NCBI GenBank assembly: GCA_947479455.1
Contig: CANJZE010000006.1
Span: 97,717-161,716 of the forward strand
Reading direction: 5' to 3'
Length of the DNA stretch: 64,000 nucleotides
Origin: Bacteroidota bacterium
GTDB taxonomy: Bacteria > Bacteroidota > Bacteroidia > Chitinophagales > LD1
The notes below the pieces were generated by a model that worked only from the letters and a program-made list of their open reading frames with translations, searched no databases and was not told the origin of the DNA. Position 1 is the first letter of the stretch. The number at the start of each line of letters is the position of its first letter. Positions 37,040 to 45,149 of the stretch are shown in pieces. The translations under genes and the position numbers were made by a program.

Positions 37040-38131
37040 TCAGAACAATTTCAATTGCGGCTCCTGCAATTGAAGAATTTCATTTCGCCTGGTTTCGTAA
37101 AGCGAATAATTAAGAGCCGGCATTAATCTGCCGCTTAGATATTTTCTTTTTGCCAAAGCAAACTGGCTTTTGATTAGCTCGGCAAACTTGCCTTCGCCTT
37201 TCATTCTTCTTCCATAATTCGAATCGCTCAAATTGCCACCATGCATACTTTTGATTTGGTTCAACACTTTGTTTGCGCGTTCGGGAAAGTTCTTATTCAT
37301 CCAGTCTTCAAAAAGAACCGCGTTATGCCCGTTTAAACGCACCACAATGAAACCTGCGTTCAATGCTCCTGCATCAGCAACAGCACGTAACACGTCAAAA
37401 ATTTCTTCATCGTTCATTCCGGGTATAATAGGCGCCATGTTCACACTCACCGGTATTCCTTCAGTAGTTAGGCGTTCAATAGTTTTTAAAACATTCCTTG
37501 CAGTTGATGTACGCGGCTCCATAACGCGTTTTAGTTTCTCCTTGAGTGTAGTTAAACTCATAGTCACATACACCAGGTTTTCTTTGGCCAGTTCTTTCAA
37601 TACATCGAGGTCGCGCTCAATCAAACTGTTTTTGGTAATCATGGAGACAGGATGTTTAAAATCGAGAAATACTTTCAACAACTCTCTTGTTATTGCAAAC
37701 TTTCGTTCCGCAGGCTGATAAATATCTGTATTGCCAGCAAGCATTATTGACGAAGCCTCCCAACTTTTTTTTTCAAGTGCTTTACGAAGCAGGAGTGGAG
37801 CCGATTTTTTAAACATGATGTTTTGTTCAAACTCCATTCCCGTACTGAAACCCCAGTATTCGTGCGAGTTGCGTGCGTAACAATAAATACAACCATGTTC
37901 GCAACCTTGATATGGATTCAGGCTATACGATAAACCAATATCAGGACTATCCACTTTATTCAAAATGGTTTTCGGAAATACTTCAATGTATCTAGTAGCC
38001 GGATTCTCGAGCAATAAATTTTCACGCTCTTCCTGTGTGGCAAGATCTTCCACATACACTTCGCAGGTGTTTTTTTCGAACCGGTTTGCAGGATTCAATT
38101 GCGATCCTCGACCTTTGATGTAATTTTTCAT
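37040..38131 (-). CDS. Radical SAM protein, PA0069/SplB-like family
   Basis: The start at 38131 (MKNYIKGRGSQLNPANRFE) gives 363 residues with the family's usual N-terminal RGSQ.NP.NRF motif. The 4Fe-4S/S-adenosylmethionine motif CxxxCxxC is seen in PYQGCEHGCIYCYARNSHEY; downstream are LAGNTDIYQPAERKF, ITKNSLIERDLDVL and SVNMAPIIPGMND. The family resembles spore photoproduct lyase in its core, but substrate and reaction are unknown. The C-terminus (GRRMKGEG region) is typical of the family. It has its own terminator. Confidence 0.85.
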   Translation of the reverse strand: MKNYIKGRGSQLNPANRFEKNTCEVYVEDLATQEERENLLLENPATRYIEVFPKTILNKVDSPDIGLSYSLNPYQGCEHGCIYCYARNSHEYWGFSTGMEFEQNIMFKKSAPLLLRKALEKKSWEASSIMLAGNTDIYQPAERKFAITRELLKVFLDFKHPVSMITKNSLIERDLDVLKELAKENLVYVTMSLTTLKEKLKRVMEPRTSTARNVLKTIERLTTEGIPVSVNMAPIIPGMNDEEIFDVLRAVADAGALNAGFIVVRLNGHNAVLFEDWMNKNFPERANKVLNQIKSMHGGNLSDSNYGRRMKGEGKFAELIKSQFALAKRKYLSGRLMPALNYSLYETRRNEILQLQEPQLKLF

Positions 38132-38277
38132 TTTAATGTTTACCGAAGGTGAAGGAAAAAAATAATTAGCTATGGGGTAGCGCAAATATTTTGTGAACGA
38201 AAGGTTTACGGTTATAGGCTCTTAAACAGGATTGCCGCACTTTATCAAACATTTTTACATTCGCAAAAATTTAAAAC

Positions 38278-39672
38278 ATGAAAAATTTATACACACTTAC
38301 AATTGCAGCAGTAATGTTCAGCAATTTGATTTTTGCTCAGGCACCTATTCCAAATGCAAGTTTTGAAACTTGGGGTAGTGGCGAGCCAACCAGTTGGGGA
38401 ACCTCCGATGGAATTTTAGTAAACTTTGGACAACCGGATCCGATGACAGTGGAGCAGGATACTACGGCAGCCAACGTTTATGCAGGTACTAGCTCTGTTC
38501 GTTTAACTAATAAACATGTAGTAACTCCATTTGGCGCGCAGGATATTCCAGGTGTTGTAAGCCTTGGAACATTAGGTTTTGATTTAGCCACTTTTTCACC
38601 TAGCATAACAGGATATGCTTATACCGATCGTCCGGATTCTGTTCGTTTTGCGGCAAAATATACGAGTGGACCTGGAGGTACAGATACCGGTAATGTGGCG
38701 GTTACTTTAACACGTTGGACTCCCAGTGGGCGACTTGTAGTAGGTAATACTCGCGTTCAAATTCCAGACAATTCATCGTTCTTGGTGTTCACACAAAAAA
38801 TAACTTACCATTCTGTTCTTGCACCCGATACTTTATTGGTTCAAGGCATTGCTACTTCTTCACAAACAAGCGTTTTAGAATCTCAACTTTGGTTAGATGA
38901 TGTTAGCTTTAGCGGGCTTGACACAGCGTTTAAGGCATATATCAATCCAGGTGCTAATCTCGAAATTTGTGATGGTGATACCATTCGTTTTAGAACAGAC
39001 AACATGCCTCCAAATACTTATCAATGGTATAGAAACGGACAACCTATTAATGGTGCTACACAACCTGGGTTTGATGCCGTCATTGATGGGAACTATTTAG
39101 TTCAGGTAGATAATGGCGGAACACTTTATAATTCTGATTCTGTAACCGTGGTTGTAAATCCATTACCTGCCGTAAGTTATACTGTAGATGCTTCGCAAGA
39201 TACGGTTTGTCTTAATTCGGCTATAATAACTTTAACAGGTGCAACACCACCTACAGGAATTTTTTCGGGTGATGCAGTAGATAGCGCAGGAAACTTTAAT
39301 CCTTCAGCAGCCGTTTCTGGACCAAACGATGTTACTTATTCTGTAACTAATGTTTATGGTTGTACTGCTAACGTTACACAAATTATTTTTGCAAAACTCT
39401 GCACTGGCATTGCTATAACAGATGAAGGTTTACAAGTAAATATTTATCCAAACCCAGCTTCCACCTTTATGATTATTGAAGTCGATTCAAAATTAATTGG
39501 CGGAAGTGTGGAGGTATTCGATGTTCTTGGAAACGTTGTAGCAAAAGAAACTATCACCAACCAAAAATCGAATTTAAGTGTTGCTAATTTTGCATCGGGT
39601 TTGTATAGCATTCGTTTGTATAACGCATCTAAAAAGCAAGTAGCAGCGGCAAAAATAAGTGTGACCCATTAA
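38278..39672 (+). CDS. Secreted protein with T9SS type A sorting tail
   Basis: A 464-residue protein: signal peptide ending near LIFAQ, an N-terminal domain opening with IPNASFETWGSGEPTSWGTS, which is the start seen in PCMD-type putative carbohydrate-binding domains (about 20-220), an Ig-like/PKD-like middle (about 225-375, with NTYQWYRNGQPINGATQ), and a last 75-residue type A sorting domain (VNIYPNPASTFMIIEV, FDVLGNVV, LASGLYSIRLYN pattern). It should be exported by the type IX system and attached to the surface or released. Catalytic residues were not recognised. Confidence 0.88.
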   Translation: MKNLYTLTIAAVMFSNLIFAQAPIPNASFETWGSGEPTSWGTSDGILVNFGQPDPMTVEQDTTAANVYAGTSSVRLTNKHVVTPFGAQDIPGVVSLGTLGFDLATFSPSITGYAYTDRPDSVRFAAKYTSGPGGTDTGNVAVTLTRWTPSGRLVVGNTRVQIPDNSSFLVFTQKITYHSVLAPDTLLVQGIATSSQTSVLESQLWLDDVSFSGLDTAFKAYINPGANLEICDGDTIRFRTDNMPPNTYQWYRNGQPINGATQPGFDAVIDGNYLVQVDNGGTLYNSDSVTVVVNPLPAVSYTVDASQDTVCLNSAIITLTGATPPTGIFSGDAVDSAGNFNPSAAVSGPNDVTYSVTNVYGCTANVTQIIFAKLCTGIAITDEGLQVNIYPNPASTFMIIEVDSKLIGGSVEVFDVLGNVVAKETITNQKSNLSVANFASGLYSIRLYNASKKQVAAAKISVTH

Positions 39673-39693
39673 GTATTTGAAATAGCTTTAAAT

Positions 39694-39735
39694 AAAAAAA
39701 GGTCTCTTTGTCATTGGCAAAGGGACCTTTTTTTT
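39694..39735. terminator. Bidirectional intrinsic terminator
   Basis: AAAGGTC-CTTTG pairs with CAAAG-GACCTTT, with one mismatch and a short loop, flanked by A and T runs. Sits between the T9SS cargo gene and the convergent WG-repeat gene. Confidence 0.85.
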
Positions 39736-39797
39736 AAATTTTAGTTTTCTTTTAAGCTATCCCTTTAGTTTCGGGACCTTCGAAATGACGAATGCCT

Positions 39798-41630
39798 TTA
39801 TCTTCTTCCTTTCTTCTTCGTAGACTTCTTACCCGGCTCTTTAGGTGCAGTTAATTTCTCTATAACTTTTCCGGTTTTGTCAATGCGGTAACGTTGACTG
39901 ATAAAAAGCGATTTGTTCTTGGGGTCTTTTTCTTTTTTAGAAACTATAGCAAAGCCGTTTTGAAAATCTTCGGCAGTTTCGAAAAGCGGTTGAATTACAT
40001 AATTACCGGTCATGTCAATATAACCCCAAGTTTCTTTATCCTGCGTAACTGCGCATACGCTATCGTTGAAACTCGAGATGTCGAGAAAACGATTGATGAA
40101 TTTTTGTGCACCTGTTTTATCAATGAAAAACCAATTGCCATCAATAGCAACGGCTGCTACACCCATACTAAATGGAAGTGCATCGGTGTATTTATGCGAG
40201 ATAACTGTTTGGCTGTTTTGGTCAATGAAACCATACTTGCCATCTCTTGAAGCGAGATACAAACCTTCCTGTAGGTCGTTGATTTCATCGTATTCTGCAG
40301 GTAGAACAAACTTGCCAAGTTTGTTAATCATACCGTATTTGCATTCCGAAGTTTCGCAATTACCGATACCTACTACGGCTAAACCGTTTTCGAAATCACC
40401 GGCATAATTAAAATCACCTGCGAATGCACGCTGATTGTTTTTATCTATATAAAAGTAAGTGCATACAGTACCGCAAGGTTTATTTCGCACCGAAGCTAAA
40501 CCGCCTTTAAACGGAAAGGCCTCATCGTATTCGAAGTCAATAAGTAGTACTAACGAATCGAGAGTAGGAGTGTAAGCATAACCCCATTTTTCGCCCCGTT
40601 GAAAAGGTTTCAAATCTTTTGCTGCCAGTTCAATGTCTTTGTAAGCGCGGTCTTTATTAGGGCACGATGGAAAATTTTGAATGAATTGCAGATAGCTGTT
40701 TTGTGTTCCATCGGCTGTGTAAAGTAGGTAGAGTTGTTCCCATGCTTCTTTGTAATGCGTGTTTTGCTGATAGTTCGCTACAAAATTTTTGAAAGCTGCT
40801 ATGCTTCCTTCTTTTGTAGCGAGAACATAAATGCTGTCCTGCACCGATTTAAACGCAGGATGCGTTTTATAATTTCTTTCAAACTCAATGTATGTTGCTA
40901 AATCGTGTTTGGTGTTGTAGTAATCAATAACCTTTTCAGTATAAATTTTTGTTGCCTCTTTTACATAAGCACCATTCGGATAATCATCTAAATATTTTTT
41001 GAAGCTCTCAAATTTTTGGTCTACCGTAGTTTGTTCATAGAGCATTTTTTCATAACGCTCTTTCGCTTCTTTTACTTCGGCAGCTTGCGGATATTTTTTA
41101 ATGAACTCATCAATTGCAGCAGGCGTTTTTAAACTCATAGCCCGCATGTAGGCTTTCTGATTTCTGAAATTAATGGCTTGTTCTAAAAGCGGTTGATCGT
41201 TGAAATTATCAATGAAATGTTGATACGATTCAAGCGAGTTCGTTTGTTCTGCCGCTTGATACGCTTCGAAGTTGATGCTTTTTTGCAAGGTAGTAATGGT
41301 GTATTCGCGCACACCAAGCGCGAGAAGTTTTTTTGTTTGCTTATCATCCGGGTTAAGCGGTATTTTTTTTGCCGCCTGGTTGATGTACTGAATGGCTGAA
41401 TCGAGATGATAAGCGGAATTATCTTTCGATGAAAAATATTTAGCCAATCCATAATTAGCCGCAGGGTTATCGGCTTCGTCAGCTAAGGCTTCGCGAAGGT
41501 ATTTATTGGCATTAGGATAATCACCTGTGTTGAGGTACTTGAATGCTTTATCAAGGTCGCCTGCAATACCACAAAAGTTTACGAATAGGAAGAAGAGGAG
41601 TAGAGAAAATTGTTTTTTGATTTTAAACAT
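39798..41630 (-). CDS. TPR and WG-repeat exported protein
   Basis: A 610-residue protein: signal peptide (to about FCGIAG), TPR-like helical region (about 25-340; FKYLNTGDYPNANKYLREAL, then several Y..F...YP repeats such as YLDDYPNGAYVKEA), and about 345-580 a series of WG repeats (EKWGYAYTPTLDSLV; KYGMINKLGKFVLPAEYDEI; KYGFIDQNSQTVISHKYTDA; WGYIDMTGNYVIQPLFETAE). The last 20 residues are Lys-rich. WG repeats form beta propeller-like or solenoid structures of unknown function, frequent in envelope proteins. Confidence 0.82.
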   Translation of the reverse strand: MFKIKKQFSLLLFFLFVNFCGIAGDLDKAFKYLNTGDYPNANKYLREALADEADNPAANYGLAKYFSSKDNSAYHLDSAIQYINQAAKKIPLNPDDKQTKKLLALGVREYTITTLQKSINFEAYQAAEQTNSLESYQHFIDNFNDQPLLEQAINFRNQKAYMRAMSLKTPAAIDEFIKKYPQAAEVKEAKERYEKMLYEQTTVDQKFESFKKYLDDYPNGAYVKEATKIYTEKVIDYYNTKHDLATYIEFERNYKTHPAFKSVQDSIYVLATKEGSIAAFKNFVANYQQNTHYKEAWEQLYLLYTADGTQNSYLQFIQNFPSCPNKDRAYKDIELAAKDLKPFQRGEKWGYAYTPTLDSLVLLIDFEYDEAFPFKGGLASVRNKPCGTVCTYFYIDKNNQRAFAGDFNYAGDFENGLAVVGIGNCETSECKYGMINKLGKFVLPAEYDEINDLQEGLYLASRDGKYGFIDQNSQTVISHKYTDALPFSMGVAAVAIDGNWFFIDKTGAQKFINRFLDISSFNDSVCAVTQDKETWGYIDMTGNYVIQPLFETAEDFQNGFAIVSKKEKDPKNKSLFISQRYRIDKTGKVIEKLTAPKEPGKKSTKKKGRR

Positions 41631-41772
41631 ACGCGCAGCTAAATAAAGTTGATTGTTTTACGAATGCACGCAAATAAAGTTGAACGGAGTCAAACTTGGA
41701 AGAATGATTTCAAGATTCAGTTGGGGGTTTGTAGTGTAGAACCTACCAACACATCAGGTAGGTTTATAGTTA

Positions 41773-41807
41773 CCCCCTCCTATTTCCGTGTAGCGGAAGA
41801 GGAGGGG
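41773..41807. repeat. GC-rich intergenic hairpin
   Basis: CCCCTCCT-TTCCG pairs with CGGAA-AGGAGGGG around a short loop. No T run on either side. It is 13 bases past the stop of the HtrA gene, so it could stabilise the transcript end. A looser hairpin of similar composition lies at 52432-52468 after sdhB. Confidence 0.5.
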
Positions 41808-41819
41808 TGATAAAACTAT

Positions 41820-43316
41820 TTACATCCTGAACGCATACAAATAACTCATTGGCTTGTTCGGATAAATTCCTTCTACCAATACTTTTCCGTTTTTGCTCTT
41901 GAGCATGTTTACAAAATCATCAACGTTGCTTACCGTTACATCATCTACTTGTGTAATGATGAATCCTTTCTTAATGTCGGTGAACTCAGTCAGTTTGCCG
42001 TTGCTTAGTTCAGTAACCTTTACGCCACCTTCCAAACCAAGATTGCGCAATTCCTGCGCACTCAGGTTTTCTACTTTGAGACCCAGCACATTCAGAATAT
42101 CTTTGGTGTTGTCGAGCTGCGCCACGGTATTGTATTTGTTTTTCAATACCACATTCATGTTCGTAGTTTTGCCATCGCGAATTACTTCCACATCGAGTTT
42201 TTCACCGGGGCTGTATTTAGCTACCTGCTCCTGCAACTCGGGCGAAGAGTTTACGCTGATGCCATCGATTTTTGTAATCACATCTTTGTTTTTCAAACCT
42301 GCTTCATCGTCTGCTGAATTTTTATTTACGCCATCTACATACACACCGTATGGTTTATCAAAGCCCAAATCCTTCGCGGTTTTATCATCCATGGTTCTGA
42401 TGGTTACCCCGAGGAAACCTCTCTGCGTAATACCAAACTTCTGCAAATCGAAAATCACTTTCTTCACAATGTTGCTTGGCACAGCAAACGAATAACCCGC
42501 GTAAGAACCGGTTGGCGATGCAATAGCAGTGTTGATTCCAACGAGTTCGCCACTTACATTAACCAATGCGCCACCGCTGTTGCCGGGGTTTACCGCAGCA
42601 TCGGTTTGAATAAACGATTCAATAGCGGTGTTGCTTGGCTTTGCGCCTTCGTTGCCAATGAGGTTTATGTTTCTGCCCTTGGCACTTACAATACCCGCAG
42701 TAACGGTTGACTCCAAATTGAACGGATTGCCCACCGCCATTACCCATTCACCAATCAACACCGAATCGGAATTGGCGAAGTTGATAGAGGGAAGATTTTC
42801 GCCTTCAATCTTTACAAGAGCTAAATCAGTATCGGCATCGCGACCAATAATTTTTGCTTTGTAAGATTTGTTGTTGTTCATCATTACTTCCACTTCATCG
42901 GCATTTTCTACCACGTGATTATTGGTAACGATGTAACCATCTTTAGAAACAATTACGCCCGAGCCTGTAGCCACCTGCGGCTGGTTCTGATAAGGATTTG
43001 GTCCGTGGAAATATTTAAAGAAATCGTTGCCGAACATATCCTGAAACGGGTCTTGTCCGCGGAAAGCAGTTTTCTCGGCTTTGAAGGTAGATTTAATATG
43101 CACCACGCTTGGTGTAGATACAGCCGCGGCAAAACGCAAATCAATCGGTTGCGCTTCGTTGCTTTTGCTAAAGGCGGCAAATTTTGCCGGGGTGTTTCCG
43201 GTTTCAATAACTGAAACCTGTTGTTTGTTCCAGCCGAGGTAGTTGAATGTAGCTACTGCGGCAAACGCACTTACGAATGCTATAAATGCGGTGAATGCAA
43301 TTTTTCTGATACTCAT
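41820..43316 (-). CDS. HtrA/Deg-family periplasmic serine protease
   Basis: A 498-residue protein with an N-terminal signal anchor, a chymotrypsin-like domain and two PDZ domains. The catalytic triad is visible as H134 (TNNHVVENA), D164 (DADTDLALVKI) and S247 (NPGNSGGAL). The first PDZ begins near RGFLGVTIRTMDD, the second near LNVLGLKVENLSA. Between signal and protease is a Gln/Pro/Phe-rich Deg-type LA loop (FFKYFHGPNPYQNQ). It degrades or refolds misfolded envelope proteins. A promoter element is visible upstream. Family-level call is secure; DegP versus DegQ naming is not. Confidence 0.93.
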   Translation of the reverse strand: MSIRKIAFTAFIAFVSAFAAVATFNYLGWNKQQVSVIETGNTPAKFAAFSKSNEAQPIDLRFAAAVSTPSVVHIKSTFKAEKTAFRGQDPFQDMFGNDFFKYFHGPNPYQNQPQVATGSGVIVSKDGYIVTNNHVVENADEVEVMMNNNKSYKAKIIGRDADTDLALVKIEGENLPSINFANSDSVLIGEWVMAVGNPFNLESTVTAGIVSAKGRNINLIGNEGAKPSNTAIESFIQTDAAVNPGNSGGALVNVSGELVGINTAIASPTGSYAGYSFAVPSNIVKKVIFDLQKFGITQRGFLGVTIRTMDDKTAKDLGFDKPYGVYVDGVNKNSADDEAGLKNKDVITKIDGISVNSSPELQEQVAKYSPGEKLDVEVIRDGKTTNMNVVLKNKYNTVAQLDNTKDILNVLGLKVENLSAQELRNLGLEGGVKVTELSNGKLTEFTDIKKGFIITQVDDVTVSNVDDFVNMLKSKNGKVLVEGIYPNKPMSYLYAFRM

Positions 43317-43359
43317 AGTTTTTGATTTTTACTTTTGTTTTAGAAAAACGACTGCGGCA

Positions 43360-43367
43360 CAAAGATA
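43360..43367 (-). promoter_or_regulatory. -7 promoter element of the HtrA gene
   Basis: Minus strand TATCTTTG is a perfect TAnnTTTG, about 43 bases upstream of the start codon. The -33 region is weak (TTC about 20 bases upstream). Confidence 0.45.
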
Positions 43368-43433
43368 TTTCATCTTAAATGCAAATTGAAGATTTATGTT
43401 GCCTGTATTAAAACGTTTTAACACCAACACTTA

Positions 43434-44210
43434 ATGACCGTTAAATTCTATAAGTATCAGGGCACCGGAAACGATTTTATCATGATTGATAACCGCGATA
43501 AAACCGTGCGCCTGAAACGCGCGGCTATTGAGCAACTCTGCGACCGCAGGTTTGGTATAGGTGCCGATGGTTTGATTTTGCTCGAAGCCACCAAGGGTTA
43601 CGATTTTAAAATGGTGTATTACAACAGCGATGGACGCGAAAGCTCTATGTGCGGCAATGGCGGCAGATGTTTAATACAGTTTGCGCACGAGCTTGGTTTA
43701 ATAAAGAAGCAATGTAAGTTCATGGCTATTGATGGCGAACACGAAGGCGAAATTTTAAAAGGCGGCATAGTATCGTTGAAGATGCAGGACGTGAAACAAA
43801 TTAAAACACCGGGGCTGGCAACGGTTATGAATACGGGCTCACCGCATTATGTGGGGTTTGTAAACGATGTGCAGCAACTGAATATTGTAGAAGAAGCGCG
43901 CAAAATACGTTACTCCAAAACTTATACTAAGGAAGGCATTAACGTAAACTTTGTTCAATTGAAAACTGCCACCGAAATTTTTGTGCGCACTTACGAAAGA
44001 GGAGTGGAGGACGAAACCCTCTCGTGCGGCACGGGGGTAGTGGCGGCTTGTTTGGCTACGGCTATGCACAGCACAACACTTAGAAAAATAAAAGTGCAAA
44101 CCAAGGGCGGAAAATTAGAAGTGAAGTTTACACCAGTTAAAAACGGCTTTGAAAATATTTATCTGCTTGGACCCGCTCAAAAAATTTTTAAAGGAAGGTT
44201 TGAAATTTAA
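43434..44210 (+). CDS. dapF: Diaminopimelate epimerase
   Basis: The 258-residue protein has the two-lobed DapF layout with its two catalytic cysteines: C73 in SSMCGNGGRC and C198 in ETLSCGTGVVA. The N-terminal FYKYQGTGNDFIMIDNR is the signature start. It converts LL- to meso-diaminopimelate for peptidoglycan and lysine. It is divergent from the HtrA gene with 117 bases between, and is followed by a convergent envelope gene. ATG start is unambiguous. Confidence 0.95.
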   Translation: MTVKFYKYQGTGNDFIMIDNRDKTVRLKRAAIEQLCDRRFGIGADGLILLEATKGYDFKMVYYNSDGRESSMCGNGGRCLIQFAHELGLIKKQCKFMAIDGEHEGEILKGGIVSLKMQDVKQIKTPGLATVMNTGSPHYVGFVNDVQQLNIVEEARKIRYSKTYTKEGINVNFVQLKTATEIFVRTYERGVEDETLSCGTGVVAACLATAMHSTTLRKIKVQTKGGKLEVKFTPVKNGFENIYLLGPAQKIFKGRFEI

Positions 44211-44246
44211 GATGTGAAACACAGAATTCTTTAAGTTATTGGGAAA

Positions 44247-44774
44247 CTAATTACTCCTTTTAGGGTACGCATTCCCTGCTCTTATCATTTGACCGAAAGG
44301 GACTATTAGAAAAATACCACCAAGACCAGACATCCCAACTCCAGTATAGGTCAAAGCAGGGACTCCTTTTACTATACCAACAGCTTCGAAAATAGAACCA
44401 ACAATGAGAAAGCTAACTCCAGCAATACCAAATCTTCCTCCTCTTTGTAAATGGAAACCTGTATCTTTTATTAGGAAGTCTTTTTTCACTTCTTCATGAT
44501 AGCCACTGATTGAAGTTATTGGGTTAATCGTATCGTTACAATCCTTTTCACCAATGATTATTTGTGCAATGTCAGACTTTGGAATCTTAAACGTTTGAGG
44601 GAGACCGGAAATTTCATCCGTACGGAATCTGATGTGTGTTGAATCTTGACTAACTAAGCGACCTTTATAGGTAGTGCCGCTATTCAGCTTTATACGGTCT
44701 ATAGTCTTTTGACTAAATACTGTAAGTGATAGTATCATAAAACTAAGGACTATAAAAAGTTGCTTCTTTATCAT
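44247..44774 (-). CDS. Exported/membrane protein of unknown function
   Basis: The start at 44774 (MIKKQLFIVLSFMILSLTVFS) gives 175 residues with a signal peptide; a longer frame to 45050 runs antisense through a T9SS tail relic and is rejected. The N-terminal part (DRIKLNSGTTYKGRLVSQDS, then a run ending SDIAQIIIG) is a small beta barrel-like segment seen in Bacteroidota proteins that precede a membrane anchor. Two hydrophobic, glycine-rich segments follow (GIAGVSFLIVGSIFEAVGIV and GVGMSGLGGIFLIVPFG), probably membrane helices. No known function. Confidence 0.7.
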   Translation of the reverse strand: MIKKQLFIVLSFMILSLTVFSQKTIDRIKLNSGTTYKGRLVSQDSTHIRFRTDEISGLPQTFKIPKSDIAQIIIGEKDCNDTINPITSISGYHEEVKKDFLIKDTGFHLQRGGRFGIAGVSFLIVGSIFEAVGIVKGVPALTYTGVGMSGLGGIFLIVPFGQMIRAGNAYPKRSN

Positions 44775-44836
44775 ATGGTTGAAATTTTCTTTGTCAAATC
44801 TAAACTTCTTGCAAAAACATTTCAAGCAATCTTTTT

Positions 44837-44989
44837 TATGAGTTGGGCAGAGTAGTATATGAACAACCTCTCCCCAAATACAGCGGCTTTCAAAACATAA
44901 ACGTGTCCACTCTTGCCGCAGGCACTTACTTCGTTTACCTAAAACGAAACGGCAATACCATAGCAGGAGAGAAGATGATGAAGGAGTAG
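44837..44989 (+). pseudogene. Remnant of a T9SS type A sorting domain
   Basis: In the + strand frame of 44840 the sequence reads YELGRVVYEQPLPKYSGFQN, then NVSTLAAGTYFVYLKRNGNT and IAGEKMMKE before a TAG at 44987. This is the last 50 residues of a type A sorting domain (compare the LG.VV..E and LASGLYS.RL pattern of the protein at 38278-39672). The frame is closed by a TAA about 30 bases upstream, no start or signal peptide is present, and no body of a secreted protein precedes it. It is the 3' end of a lost secreted protein. Confidence 0.75.
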
Positions 44990-45149
44990 GGGGGATTTCC
45001 CCTTTCATTTGCGAATTGAACGGAAACGCAATTGACATGACACATTTCAAACAATTTATACAATGCGTACACCTGCTGTGAATAAATAAGCGTTATTGAA
45101 TAGAAGTTTGCGTGGGCAAGTTTTCATTTTAGTTGCTGATAAAATAGCT

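Noticed and set aside
41773..41807. Intrinsic terminator after the HtrA gene
   Set aside because: The hairpin is strong but has no T run, so it is listed as an intergenic hairpin instead.
44775..45050. Extension of the minus-strand gene at 44247 to a start at 45050
   Set aside because: It runs antisense through the T9SS tail relic, and the clear signal peptide start is at 44774.
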